Shown here: in pieces, positions 36,605 to 47,118 of the stretch
How positions within the stretch are numbered: the first letter of the stretch is position 1
How the letters are laid out: every line of letters starts with the position of its first letter
Assembly: GCA_963674955.2 (NCBI GenBank)
Contig: CAXXKR010000004.1
Coordinates: 62,001 to 126,000 of the forward strand
Length of the DNA: 64,000 nucleotides
Source of the DNA: G963674955 sp963674955
GTDB taxonomy: Bacteria > Desulfobacterota > Desulfovibrionia > Desulfovibrionales > Desulfovibrionaceae
Direction: 5' to 3'
Notes under the pieces: model-generated
What the model saw: only the letters and a program-made list of their open reading frames with translations
Databases searched by the model: none
What the model was told of the DNA's origin: nothing
Translations under genes and position numbers: made by a program

Positions 36605-37605
36605 GACTTCACCGTCCTTCTTTCAAGGTATTGGACAAACATGGACAGCGCGAAGGTCAAGATGAGGTAGAGCAGAGCGCAGACAAACCAGAGCTCGAAA
36701 GGCTGCAGGCTTGTGGTGACAACCTCGCGTGTGGCCTTGGTCAATTCCCTGATGGCGATGATGCCGAGGAGGGATGAATCCTTGATGAGGCTTATGAATT
36801 GTCCAGCCAAGGGCGGCAGGATACGCTTGAAGGCCTGGGGCAGAATGATATGCCGCATGGCTTTTGAAGTTGTCATGCCCAGGGAACGGGCCGCTTCCAT
36901 CTGTCCCCTGCTGATGGATTGGATACCGGCGCGTACGATCTCGGCCACATAGGCTCCGGCAAAGATGGCCAGGGAGGCCACGCCGAACCAGATGGGCGGG
37001 ATGGCCGATAGTCCCTGTTTTGTCAACAGGTTGTTTACCAGCGTTCCACCTACGAAATACCAGATGAATATCTGGACCAGCAGAGGCGACCCCCGGATCA
37101 GTTCTATGTAGGTGATGGCCCCCCACTTAAGAGCGGGATTGTCGGATATTCTGGCCAGTCCCGTGGCCAGGCCGAACATGATGCCGAAAACGATGGCGAT
37201 GAGACTGACTTTGAGCGTCAGCCACAGCCCCTCCATGAGTATTCCGACCTTCCATTGTTTGTATGAACCGATTACATCTCCGGCAAAAACTATGGTGCCT
37301 TGGTCCACCTCAAAGTTGCCGGACTTGGGGATTGCAATCTGTTGCGACTCGCCGTCGCCCTGGATGACAAGTACGATATTCTCGCCCTGGTCGTTTATCG
37401 AAGCGATTTCTCCGGCGATTTCAGCACGGAATTCCATGTCCGCTTCGTAGAAGAAATATTGGGGTACGGCGTACCAGCGCCACACGTAATCAACTTTCTG
37501 GGTGGCCAAGTAGAGCAGGGCCATGGCCGTGAAGATGCAGACAAAGAATATTCCTTTCCAGAAAACATAGTAACTTTTGCCGTGTTTGGGGCCTGATCCA
37601 GTCAT
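36601..37605 (-). CDS. Polar amino acid ABC transporter permease with N-terminal extracytoplasmic insert
   Basis: The 334-residue protein exceeds the usual 220 or so of this family. An N-terminal helix (residues 14-34) is followed by about 80 polar residues (ADMEFRAEIAGEIASINDQG to VFAGDVIGSYKQW), a beta-rich domain outside the membrane. The typical permease core begins near residue 118, with IELIRGSPLLVQIFIWYFVGG and the EAA loop EAARSLGMTTSKAMRHIILPQAFKRILP. The insert may contact the binding protein. The stop overlaps the ATPase start. A terminator hairpin stands between it and the upstream binding-protein gene. Confidence 0.9.
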   Translation of the reverse strand: MTGSGPKHGKSYYVFWKGIFFVCIFTAMALLYLATQKVDYVWRWYAVPQYFFYEADMEFRAEIAGEIASINDQGENIVLVIQGDGESQQIAIPKSGNFEVDQGTIVFAGDVIGSYKQWKVGILMEGLWLTLKVSLIAIVFGIMFGLATGLARISDNPALKWGAITYIELIRGSPLLVQIFIWYFVGGTLVNNLLTKQGLSAIPPIWFGVASLAIFAGAYVAEIVRAGIQSISRGQMEAARSLGMTTSKAMRHIILPQAFKRILPPLAGQFISLIKDSSLLGIIAIRELTKATREVVTTSLQPFELWFVCALLYLILTFALSMFVQYLERRTVKS

Positions 37606-37628
37606 TCTAGTATCTTTTGTTTGGGATT

Positions 37629-37660
37629 AAAAAAAATCGGGGACCCGAAAAGGGTCCCCG
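37629..37660 (-). terminator. Intercistronic terminator before the permease gene
   Basis: A 9-bp stem CGGGGACCC/GGGTCCCCG (37638-37646 with 37652-37660) is followed on the minus strand by a run of eight U. Placed between binding protein and permease, it would reduce but not abolish downstream transcription. Confidence 0.87.
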
Positions 37661-37674
37661 AAACGGAGCATTTG

Positions 37675-38607
37675 TTACTTGATGTTCGCGTACCATGCGG
37701 TGCTTTTGATCCACTTGTCATAGATGCGATCATAGCGGCCGTCGTTTTTGAGCTGGCTCAGGAAATTGTTCAGCCAGTTCATGAAGTCGGGATCGCCTTT
37801 TGTGATGGCCCAGGCCAACGGCTCGTAGGTAAAGGGCGTGTCCAGGAAAACGACCTTGTCGGCGCCCTGCTCGGCCATGAAAACCACGCAGTAGGGCAGG
37901 TCGTAGACAAAGGCGTCAGCCTTGTTGTTCACGACTTCCAGAGCGGCTTCGGTTTCGGTTTCGAAGGACTTGTATGTGCACTGGGGGATGAGGCGTTTCA
38001 CGGACTGCTCGCCCGTGGTGCCGAGCTTGGAGGTGACCACGTATTTGGGGTCGTTCAGGTCCTTGTAGGAATTGACTGTGCCCTCATGCTTCTTGTTCAG
38101 GACGATGGCCTGGCCCACGATGATGTAGGGGTCGGCGAAGCTGATCTTCAGGTTGCGTTCCTGAGTGACGGTCATGCCGGACATGATGATGTCGAACTTG
38201 TCGGTCATCAGTGCGGGGATGATGCCGTCCCAGGAAGTGTTCACGGGGACGAGTTCAACGCCCATGGCTTTGGCCATTTCATTGGCCATGTCGATGTCAA
38301 AGCCGACGAATTTGCCGTTCTTGTCGGTCATTTCAAAAGGCATGTATCCGGACTCGAAGCCAACGCGGAGCTTGCCGCTTGTGATGATTCTTTCCAGGGT
38401 GGATTCCTTGACCAGGGACATTCTGACGTCGACTTCCTGGGCCGGAGCCGGAGCTGGAGCCGGAGCAGCCTGCTGGGCGGTTTCCTGGGTGGCTTCTTGA
38501 ACGGCGGGTTTGGCCTCCTGCTTTTCTTCCTGCTGCCCGCAGCCGAACGCCGCCAGGATCAGAAGCGCACTTAGCAGCGCAACGCAAAGGTTAAGACGGA
38601 ATTTCAT
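37675..38607 (-). CDS. Polar amino acid ABC transporter substrate-binding lipoprotein
   Basis: The ATG at 38607 follows AGGAGG at an ideal distance; the frame runs two codons further. The 310-residue protein has a lipoprotein signal ending LAAFGC, then a Gln/Ala/Pro-rich linker to about residue 60. The SBP_bac_3 fold follows (LRVGFESGYMPFEMTDKNGKFVGFDIDMANEMAKAMG, then MTDKFDIIMSGMTVTQER). It is the first gene of the operon with GlnQ/GlnP-type partners. Ligands of this family are usually polar amino acids or opines. Confidence 0.94.
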   Translation of the reverse strand: MKFRLNLCVALLSALLILAAFGCGQQEEKQEAKPAVQEATQETAQQAAPAPAPAPAQEVDVRMSLVKESTLERIITSGKLRVGFESGYMPFEMTDKNGKFVGFDIDMANEMAKAMGVELVPVNTSWDGIIPALMTDKFDIIMSGMTVTQERNLKISFADPYIIVGQAIVLNKKHEGTVNSYKDLNDPKYVVTSKLGTTGEQSVKRLIPQCTYKSFETETEAALEVVNNKADAFVYDLPYCVVFMAEQGADKVVFLDTPFTYEPLAWAITKGDPDFMNWLNNFLSQLKNDGRYDRIYDKWIKSTAWYANIK

Positions 38608-38672
38608 CGGCAACCTCCTAGAATTGTGATGATTAAGTTATACAACCAGCTGCATGCATTCGGCGCATCAAG

Positions 38673-38840
38673 CTAGTACGATTTTCCTTCTGTAAGGATT
38701 TCCTTGACGGTCATGGGGATTTTGCATTCGGGACATTCCGGAATAGGCTCTTTCGGAATGTAAACTATTTCAGTATGTTTACACTTTGGGCAGATAACCT
38801 CGACGGCCTGTGCCTTGTTGTTTTTATTGTCATCGCCCAC
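38673..38840 (-). CDS. Small zinc-ribbon protein, 55 residues
   Basis: A GTG at 38840 preceded by AAGGAGG opens a 55-codon frame that ends at 38673. The protein contains CPKC and CPEC 15 residues apart, forming a C4 zinc ribbon, with charged flanks (start GDDNKNNKAQ and end TEGKSY). No other domain is seen. Its role is unknown; such ribbons often bind nucleic acid or another protein. It reads toward the amino-acid transporter binding-protein gene 65 bases downstream, without a terminator between, so they could be co-transcribed. Confidence 0.8.
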   Translation of the reverse strand: MGDDNKNNKAQAVEVICPKCKHTEIVYIPKEPIPECPECKIPMTVKEILTEGKSY

Positions 38841-39050
38841 TGTAAAAACCTCCTTGAATGAGTTCTGACTTAATAGACTTATTTGAACGAGAAAACAAGG
38901 TTATTCGTTTTAAACCCGGTTGGGTGTTTTGGGCGAAAGGTTGGAAGGGCAACAGGAAATCTTGACCTCGTGCAGCACTGTTGCTAGATATTTTTTAGAT
39001 TTATTGGGTTGATATAGCTGAAAAGTCATAAGGCGGGTTCAAACCGGAAA

Positions 39051-40664
39051 ATGTCTGACGAAAGAATTTTGGTCGTTGACGATGAAAGAGTCGTCAGCCT
39101 GGACATCCAGGGAATCCTTACACGGTTGGGTTATCGGGTCGCGGACACCGCAATTTCCGGAGGAGAGGCCATTGAAAAGGCCGGCGCCCTCCGACCCGAC
39201 CTGGTGCTCATGGATATCCGTCTCAGCGGCGAGATGGACGGCATTGAAGCCTCCATACAAATCTCCCGTAAGTATGAGATACCCGTAATTTTTCTTACAG
39301 CCTATTCCGACGACGAAACCCTGACCAGGGCCATGAAGGCCGGTCCCTTCGGTTACTTGCTCAAGCCCTTTGACGAACGCGAACTGCACACGGCCATCGA
39401 GGTGGCCCTCTACAAGCACAAGATGGAACAGGAGCTGCGGGAGGCCAAGCTCGCCGCAGAGTCGGCAAACGAGGTCAAGACATCCTTTCTGGCCACTGTG
39501 AGCCATGAACTCAGAACGCCCATGAACGGCGTTCTCGGCCTGACGGAAGTCCTGCTCATGTCCGAGCTTGAGGGGGAAGCCAAGGAATATGCCCGGCTGA
39601 TCAAGGAATCGGCGCTGTCGCTGCTCAAGATCATCAACCAGATTCTGGATTTTTCCAGGATCGAAGCCAACATGCTGGAGTTGCACGAAGGTCGGTTCAA
39701 TCTGAGCGGCATTTTTGGCAGAATCATCAAGAAATACAGGCAGCCCGCCGAGGACAAGGGCTTGACGCTCAAATCCGTCGTCCGCCTTGGAGTTTCCGAC
39801 CTGTTGCGCGGGGACTCCAAACGGCTGGAGCAGGTCCTGGACAATCTGGTCGGCAATGCCGTCAAGTTCACGGAGCAGGGCGGGGTGACGCTGGAAGTCA
39901 TGCCGCTTGGCTCCGGCGGGGAAAGCCCTTCCACTGTCGAGAATGGGCATGTCAGACTGCTTTTCAAGGTCACGGATACCGGGATCGGAATTCCGGAAGG
40001 CAAGGAAGACGAAATTTTCAGCAGCTTCACCCAGGCGGAGCATTATCTCACCCGCAGGAGCGAGGGTTTGGGACTTGGCCTTGCCGCTGCCAGAAAACTT
40101 GTTTCTCTTCTCGGCGGACGGTTGTGGCTGGAAAGGCCGGAAGGCGGCGGCAGTTCATTTTGTTTCACCACGAGGTTCATGACCTTTGAAGATGAGGGAA
40201 GGCCCGGTCCGGCCACGGAAGCGGCAGGCGGAAAAACGGAAGTCACCTCAGCCAACGAATTGGGGGTCAGCGGCCTCAAGATTCTCGTGGCCGAGGACGA
40301 TCTGGTCTGTCGCAAGTTCACTGTCAGGTCTTTGGAAAAGGCCGGGTTCGTGCCCCTGGCGGTTGAAGACGGCGGAAAGGCCCTGGAGGCCCTGGAAAGG
40401 GAACATTTCGATCTGGTGCTCATGGACGTGCAGATGCCGGTGTTGAACGGCCTGGACGCCACCCGCGCCATTCGCGAATCCAACTCCAAAGCCATGAACC
40501 GTGATGTGCCGATAGTGGCCCTGACCGCCCATGCCATGTGGGGCGACGAACAGCGTTGCCTGGATGCGGGCATGAACGGCTACCTGACCAAGCCCGTGGA
40601 GGCCGTGACGGTGATCAACGTGATCAAAGAAATTCTTAACCCCGGTTCCGACCAGGTGTCCTAA
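39051..40664 (+). CDS. Hybrid sensor histidine kinase (REC-HisKA-HATPase-REC)
   Basis: The 537-residue protein begins with a receiver domain (residues 1-120, phosphoacceptor Asp in LVLMDIRLSGEMDG), a coiled linker, HisKA with the phospho-His in ATVSHELRTPMNG (near residue 158), a HATPase domain with N-box DNLVGNAVKFTEQGG, G1 DTGIGIP and G2 GLGLGLA, and a C-terminal receiver (LVLMDVQMPVLNGLD). There is no sensor or membrane domain, so the first receiver probably senses an upstream phosphodonor. It has no partner regulator next to it and precedes an AI-2E family permease gene at zero distance. Signal unknown. Confidence 0.92.
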   Translation: MSDERILVVDDERVVSLDIQGILTRLGYRVADTAISGGEAIEKAGALRPDLVLMDIRLSGEMDGIEASIQISRKYEIPVIFLTAYSDDETLTRAMKAGPFGYLLKPFDERELHTAIEVALYKHKMEQELREAKLAAESANEVKTSFLATVSHELRTPMNGVLGLTEVLLMSELEGEAKEYARLIKESALSLLKIINQILDFSRIEANMLELHEGRFNLSGIFGRIIKKYRQPAEDKGLTLKSVVRLGVSDLLRGDSKRLEQVLDNLVGNAVKFTEQGGVTLEVMPLGSGGESPSTVENGHVRLLFKVTDTGIGIPEGKEDEIFSSFTQAEHYLTRRSEGLGLGLAAARKLVSLLGGRLWLERPEGGGSSFCFTTRFMTFEDEGRPGPATEAAGGKTEVTSANELGVSGLKILVAEDDLVCRKFTVRSLEKAGFVPLAVEDGGKALEALEREHFDLVLMDVQMPVLNGLDATRAIRESNSKAMNRDVPIVALTAHAMWGDEQRCLDAGMNGYLTKPVEAVTVINVIKEILNPGSDQVS

Positions 40665-41832
40665 ATGAACAGCAATTCCCTGAAAACGAACGAGCAGGAT
40701 TCCCGTCGCGTCTACTCCCTGTTCCTGTTGATCATGCTCAGTTTGTCCTTTTATCTGACCTATCTGATCGTGAGGCCGTTTTTCCACACCATTGTCCTGT
40801 CCACGGTTCTGGCGGTTCTCTTCTCGCCCGTTTTCGCCTGGCTCGAAGTTCGTTTCAAGGGCAGGAGGGTCGTGGCCGCATTGGTTACCGTGTCCCTCAT
40901 CGCCTTCGTGATCATCATCCCCCTGTTCATCCTGGCCTTCGGCCTTACGGACCAGGGCGTGGAGTCCATCCGCTCCATCAACCGCTGGCTGCGGACCACG
41001 GACTTCAACGAGTTGATCAACAGCGGGCAGGCCAGCGTATACCTTGACTGGATAAAGGAAAAACTGCCCTTTGTTGATTTGGATTCCCTGGATATCCAGG
41101 CCAAGGTCCTCGGATTCTCCCAGAGCTTCGCCCAAAACATGATCCAGTTCGGCACGCAGATGGCCACCAACCTGGTCTGGATAGTTCTGCAATTCATGCT
41201 TTCCATGTTCATCATCTTTTATTTTCTGGTGGACGGCCGGAACATGATCTCCCGGCTCAAGCACCTTTCGCCCCTGCGCCCGGAACAGGAAAACTCAATT
41301 ATCGAGAGCCTGCAGCGGGTGGTGCGCGGCGTCATGCTGGGCAGCTTCTTCGTGGCCTTCCTGCAAGGCATCGTGGCCGGAATCGGGTTCGCCATAGTTG
41401 GCATTCCGGCCCTGTTCTGGGGGGCCATGATGTGTTTCGCGGCCCTGATTCCCCTGGTCGGGGCCAGCGTCATCTGGTTCCCGACGGTCATGTACCTGCT
41501 CATCGTGGGTCAGTGGGAGCTGGGCCTTGTTTCTCGGCCTGTGGTGCCTGGTCATTGTCGTGAACATCGACACCTTTCTCCGCCCCATGCTGCTTCGCGG
41601 CGCGGCGCGTGTCTCCACTTTCTACATCTTCATGGCCATCCTGGGCGGCGTGTATTCCTTCGGCTTCACCGGCATCCTGTACGGTCCGCTTATCCTTAGC
41701 TTCGTCATGGTCATGCTCAAGATTTACAGCGAGGAATACTCCGAGCTGCTGGACACCAACGGCTACGGCGACCTGAAACCCATCATCGAGGTGGTTGGCG
41801 AGGAAGAGGAAAAGGCGGAAGACAAGAAGTAG
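40665..41832 (+). pseudogene. AI-2E family transporter (PerM type), frameshifted
   Basis: The frame from 40665 carries the family's N-terminal membrane core (LSFYLTYLIVRPFFHTIVLSTVLAVLFSPVFAWLE and onward) but after WELG near 41524 it continues into unrelated Arg/His-rich sequence. The homologous C-terminal part (FLGLWCLVIVVNIDTFLRP, LLRGAARVSTFYIFMAILGGV, ending EEEEKAEDKK) is found in another frame from about 41527 to 41832. One extra base near GGGCCTTGTTTC, or one missing base, explains this. Restored, the protein would have about 389 residues, normal for the family. It is either a real broken gene, a sequencing error or programmed shifting; no slippery heptamer is evident. Confidence 0.8.
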
Positions 41833-41860
41833 TCCGATTTGTAATAAATTGTCCCGAACG

Positions 41861-41893
41861 ACCCCGTTCTCTTGATTGAGAACGGGGTTTTTT
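41861..41893 (+). terminator. Intrinsic terminator after the AI-2E family gene
   Basis: An 11-bp stem ACCCCGTTCTC/GAGAACGGGGT with a six-base loop is followed by a run of T. It also insulates the downstream AT-rich gene. Confidence 0.88.
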
Positions 41894-42011
41894 ATTGGAA
41901 GAGGCTTGTTGATGTATAACTCTGTTGATTTTGAATGCACAGAGTGTAATAATTAATATTGATATTTTTATACAGTTTTAAAATATTAATTATTGCGGGT
42001 TAATAAGAAAT

Positions 42012-43058
42012 ATGGCTGATCAAAATCATGTTGAGATTTTATTGGCGGGAGTGTCTGTCTGGAATGATTGGCGTAAGAATAATCCTGAAGTAGTTCCAAT
42101 TTTTTTCGGATTCGATGTGTGGCAAACTTATGATTCTGTTAACCCTCCAAGTTTTTTTAAACTTGAATCAAAATATAATGATTCAGAATGTAGGATAAAA
42201 TGTCTATCCGTTAATTGGTCGGGGATAGACTTTCATAAAGTACAATTTAGTGGATGTAATTTTATTGGCGTGAACTTGACAGGTGCTAATTTTGATAGTG
42301 CTGTAGATACAGAAAGTTGTTTTGACGGGGCGGAATTACAAAGAGCTAATTTTGAAAATTTTAAATCAACAAGTTCTTCATTTAGAAACTCTATTTTAGT
42401 AAATTGTCATACTAATGATAAAACATGGTTTATTAATACAGACTTTAAAAAAGCAAATTTTTGGCGGGCGGATTTAACTGGAACAGATTTTTTATGCTCG
42501 CATTTTGAAGGAGCCAATATCCGTGAAGCTAATTTTAGTGGTTCAAATATCACTAGCATTACATATGACAAATTTATTAGATGTAGTGGTACACGAATAT
42601 CTTCCAGTTATGGGAATCAGATGTTCCGTAGATTTGTAATGGATAAAGCATATATAGCAGAGTTTAGGAAAAGACATCCTTGGTTGTACTGGGTGTGGTA
42701 TATTTCCTCAGATTGTGGACGATCTTTATTTGTTTGGACAATGTGGTCATTGTTTTTCGCGGTGTTGTTCGGCGTAGTTTTCGCTGAATATTCATCTTTT
42801 TTTTGGTTGCCAGAATGGATGAAGTCATTTCTTGAAAATTTAAATCCTGAAATGGCATATTTAAATGGGTTAGAAACTGGTTGGTTTACCCCATATTATT
42901 TTAGCATTGTGACTTTTACAACTTTAGGGTTTGGAGACATCACGCCTTTGAACACGGCGGGTCAAATTTGGCTTACGTTAGAAGTGGTGATTGGCTATGT
43001 TATGTTGGGAGGGTTGGTTTCAATTCTCGCCAATAAGTTGGCACGCAGAAGCGGTTAA
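42012..43058 (+). CDS. Pentapeptide-repeat protein fused to a two-helix ion channel
   Basis: The 348-residue protein has an N-terminal region of about 60 residues, then roughly 120 residues of pentapeptide (A-N/D-F/L-like) repeats such as GANFDSA, GAELQRANFEN, KANFWRADLTGTDF and GANIREANFSG, forming a right-handed beta helix. After a basic region come two hydrophobic helices flanking a pore loop with TTLGFGDITP, a potassium-selectivity-type filter. Its base composition is about 36 percent GC, far below the neighbours, and it is bounded by two terminators, so it is likely a horizontally acquired single-gene unit. It may be a membrane channel whose repeat domain regulates opening. Function unproven. 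Confidence 0.87.
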   Translation: MADQNHVEILLAGVSVWNDWRKNNPEVVPIFFGFDVWQTYDSVNPPSFFKLESKYNDSECRIKCLSVNWSGIDFHKVQFSGCNFIGVNLTGANFDSAVDTESCFDGAELQRANFENFKSTSSSFRNSILVNCHTNDKTWFINTDFKKANFWRADLTGTDFLCSHFEGANIREANFSGSNITSITYDKFIRCSGTRISSSYGNQMFRRFVMDKAYIAEFRKRHPWLYWVWYISSDCGRSLFVWTMWSLFFAVLFGVVFAEYSSFFWLPEWMKSFLENLNPEMAYLNGLETGWFTPYYFSIVTFTTLGFGDITPLNTAGQIWLTLEVVIGYVMLGGLVSILANKLARRSG

Positions 43059-43064
43059 TAATAA

Positions 43065-43097
43065 AAAAGGCCGGAACCTCGTCAGTTCCGGCCTTTT
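43065..43097. terminator. Bidirectional terminator
   Basis: A 13-bp stem AAAAGGCCGGAAC/GTTCCGGCCTTTT with a seven-base loop lies between the converging pentapeptide gene and pntB. Confidence 0.9.
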
Positions 43098-43119
43098 AAT
43101 TTTATATTGAAGTAAACCG

Positions 43120-44511
<1,392 letters not shown>

Positions 44512-44514
44512 GGG

Positions 44515-44796
44515 CTAGTCCTTTTTCCTGAACATGGCGAGCATGCGGTTGGTGACCATGAATCCGCCCACCACGTTCACCGTGGCGAAGACCAGGGCCA
44601 CAAATCCCAACACCGTGGTCAGGGTGGAATGGCCGCTTCCGGCCGCCAGGAGCGCGCCGACAATTGTGATGCCGGAGATGGCGTTGGTGCCGGACATGAG
44701 CGGGGTGTGCAAAGTCGGCGGCACCTTGGTGATGACCTCGAAGCCGATGAATATGGCCAATACGAAAATGGTGAATCCTATTACGAACGTTTCCAT
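44515..44796 (-). CDS. pntAB: NAD(P) transhydrogenase alpha subunit, part 2 (membrane)
   Basis: This 93-residue protein has three or four membrane helices with the conserved EVITKVPPTLHTPLMSGTNAISGI segment, the membrane part of the split alpha subunit. In Rhodospirillum-type enzymes it is separate from the NAD-binding part, as here. It starts 12 bases after pntAA and ends close to pntB. Together the three subunits use the proton gradient to reduce NADP from NADH. Confidence 0.95.
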   Translation of the reverse strand: METFVIGFTIFVLAIFIGFEVITKVPPTLHTPLMSGTNAISGITIVGALLAAGSGHSTLTTVLGFVALVFATVNVVGGFMVTNRMLAMFRKKD

Positions 44797-44808
44797 GTAT
44801 TGTCGTCC

Positions 44809-45957
44809 CTAGGCTAGAGTTTCCTTCACGCGGGGGTGAACCACCTCGCCTTCCCTGCAGACCAGGGTTCCGGCGATGACCTCGTCCTCCATGTTGAAAA
44901 CCAGTTTCCCTTCCTTGAGCAGTTGCAGGAGCAGGGTGGTGATGTTCTTGGAGTACATAGCGCTGGCGTCCTTGGGCAGGTCCGAAGCGAGATTGGTGGG
45001 GCCGAGGATGGTCACGCCGTGCCTGACCGCCACCTTGTCCGCTTCGGTCAGCTCGCAGTTGCCGCCGGTTGCCGCCGCCAAATCCACGATGACCGAACCG
45101 GGCTGCATGCCCTCGACCATCTCCTTTGTGACCAGAAGGGGGGCCTTTCTGCCGGGGATTGCCGCAGTGGTGATCACCACGTCGGACTCGGCCAGGACCC
45201 TTGTCATGAGTTCCCGCTGTTTGCGGTAGAAATTCTCGTCCATTTCCTTGGCGTAGCCGCCCTTGTCCTCGGAATCTCCGGCTTCAAGCTCCATTTCCAC
45301 AAACTTGGCGCCCAGGCTTTCCACCTGTTCCTTGACCACGTCGCGAACGTCGTAGGCCTGGACCACGGCGCCCAGCTTGCGGGCCTGGGCAATGGCCATG
45401 AGTCCGGCCACTCCCGCGCCCACGATGAAGACCCTGGCCGGGGTGATTGTCCCGGCTGCGGTCATGAGCATGGGGAACATCTTGGGCAGGGTGTCGGCGG
45501 CTAGCAGCACGGCCTTGTATCCGGCCACAGTGGCCATTGACGAGAGCGCGTCCATGCTCTGGGCTCGGGTGATGCGCGGCACCAGTTCCATGGAAAGCAT
45601 GGCCACGCCTTTCTCGGCGATGGATTTGGTGATCTCGGGCGTGGTCAGGGGTTCGCTGAATCCGGCTATGAGCTGACCGGATTTCATCATCTCGATGTCT
45701 TTCGCTCCCTGTTCCGGGTTGGCGCCGGGGGTGCGGACCATGAGCAGGACATCGGACCTCTTGAACAGATCGCTGCGGGACTCGGCCAGGGCCGCCCCCT
45801 TGTCCTCGTACGCCTTGTCTGTGAAACCGGATTCAAGACCCGCTCCAGCCTCTACGAGCACCGACGCCCCGGCCTTGACCAGGGCGGCAACCGATGCGGG
45901 AGTGAGAGCCACCCGGCGTTCGCCCGGGTAGGATTCTTTTGGGATGCCCACAATCAT
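44809..45957 (-). CDS. pntAA: NAD(P) transhydrogenase alpha subunit, part 1 (NAD-binding)
   Basis: The 382-residue subunit begins MIVGIPKESYPGERRVALTP, the alanine-dehydrogenase-like N terminus, and carries the NAD motif VFIVGAGVAGLMAIAQARKLGA. VYDVR-like and KAPLLVTKEMV regions follow. The start at 45957 is preceded by AAGGAGTCG. It heads the operon; an 8-bp inverted repeat at 46008-46041 in its leader may play a role in expression. Soluble alanine dehydrogenases share the fold, but the neighbours settle the identity. Confidence 0.94.
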   Translation of the reverse strand: MIVGIPKESYPGERRVALTPASVAALVKAGASVLVEAGAGLESGFTDKAYEDKGAALAESRSDLFKRSDVLLMVRTPGANPEQGAKDIEMMKSGQLIAGFSEPLTTPEITKSIAEKGVAMLSMELVPRITRAQSMDALSSMATVAGYKAVLLAADTLPKMFPMLMTAAGTITPARVFIVGAGVAGLMAIAQARKLGAVVQAYDVRDVVKEQVESLGAKFVEMELEAGDSEDKGGYAKEMDENFYRKQRELMTRVLAESDVVITTAAIPGRKAPLLVTKEMVEGMQPGSVIVDLAAATGGNCELTEADKVAVRHGVTILGPTNLASDLPKDASAMYSKNITTLLLQLLKEGKLVFNMEDEVIAGTLVCREGEVVHPRVKETLA

Positions 45958-46007
45958 GGATGGTCGACTCCTTGTGATTTTAAAAACTATGTAAGTTGTT
46001 CAGGGTT

Positions 46008-46041
46008 CTCAGAGGGCAGCTATTAAAACAAAACCTCTGAG
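46008..46041. repeat. Inverted repeat in the pntAA-EamA divergent region
   Basis: CTCAGAGG at 46008-46015 pairs with CCTCTGAG at 46034-46041 across 18 bases. It could be a hairpin in the pntAA 5' leader or an operator shared by the divergent genes. Confidence 0.4.
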
Positions 46042-46167
46042 GTAGCAAATACCTTTCGCAGACGCGGAGCGGCCTGCCTTCGTGCTTGATGCCCGCCCGT
46101 TTCAGGTTGTTTTTTTGTGGATTGTTTCAGCCGTAGAGACTATAAGCCGGTTCTTCAGGGGGAACCA

Positions 46168-47052
46168 GTGCGCCAATCGAATACGACCATATACGTCCTT
46201 CTCGTTTCCAGCATGATTCTCTGGGGCGGCACATGGGTGGCCGGGCGTGTTCTTGCGCAATCAATAAGCCCCATGAGCGCTGCTTTTCTGCGCTACATCT
46301 TCGCCTCAGGATTCCTGTTCATCCTTTGTTGGCGTGAGCACAAAGGCTTCCCCTGGCTGGGGCGCGAGCACATCCTGCCCACGATTTTTCTGGGCGCCAC
46401 CGGGGTCTTCGCCTACAGCTATTTCTTTTTTACCGGATTGCAGACCGTTCCGGCCAGCCGGGCGGCCCTGATCGTATCCTGCATTCCGGTCTGCATGTCC
46501 GCCGCCTCGGCTCTCTTTTTCAAGGAGCGGTTCGGTCCTGTGCGAATTCTGGGCACCATTACATCCTTGGTGGGCGTTTCAGTTGTCGTGGCCGACGGCA
46601 ATCCTCTGCAATTGTTCGCGGGCGGGGTGAACAAGGGCGACTTGTTCATACTGGGCTGTGTGGCCAGCTGGACGGCCTATTCACTCGGCGGGAAGCTGGT
46701 AATGAAAAAGCTGGACCCGCTGATGGCCGTATGCTGGTCTTGTTTTTTCGGGATGCTTCTTCTCATGCCCGCCGCCCTGGCCTCGGGTTTTTCCGTCGAC
46801 TTGGCCGCGTGCAGGCCCGTGGACTGGTTTTGCGTGGTCTTTCTTGGGGTCTTGGCCACGGGTTTCGCCTACTACTGGTACTACAAGGCCATTCTCACCA
46901 TTGGGCCTTCCCGCGCCGGAGTGTTCATAAATCTGGTGCCGGTCTTCGCCATTGTAATGGCTTATTTTCTTTTGGGCGAGAGAATTCATCTTTCCTTGCT
47001 GGCCGGGGGACTGATGGTCGTTTCGGGAGTATATCTCCATAATCGGGCCTGA
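46168..47052 (+). CDS. EamA/DMT family transporter
   Basis: I choose the GTG at 46168, preceded by AGGGGGAA, for 294 residues; an in-frame codon at 46117 has no ribosome site. Ten hydrophobic helices form two EamA repeats (WGGTWVAGRVLAQSISPMSAAFLRYI, FKERFGPVRILGTITSLVGVSVV, and the final LVPVFAIVMAYFLLGERIHL). It probably exports a small metabolite. It diverges from the pntAA operon and precedes slyX after 66 bases. Confidence 0.87.
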   Translation: MRQSNTTIYVLLVSSMILWGGTWVAGRVLAQSISPMSAAFLRYIFASGFLFILCWREHKGFPWLGREHILPTIFLGATGVFAYSYFFFTGLQTVPASRAALIVSCIPVCMSAASALFFKERFGPVRILGTITSLVGVSVVVADGNPLQLFAGGVNKGDLFILGCVASWTAYSLGGKLVMKKLDPLMAVCWSCFFGMLLLMPAALASGFSVDLAACRPVDWFCVVFLGVLATGFAYYWYYKAILTIGPSRAGVFINLVPVFAIVMAYFLLGERIHLSLLAGGLMVVSGVYLHNRA

Positions 47053-47118
47053 GGCGTTTGACGCGCTGGAGCCGGTGATTGATATTCAGGCTTGGAAACA
47101 TTCAGGGAGGTTTTTGCA

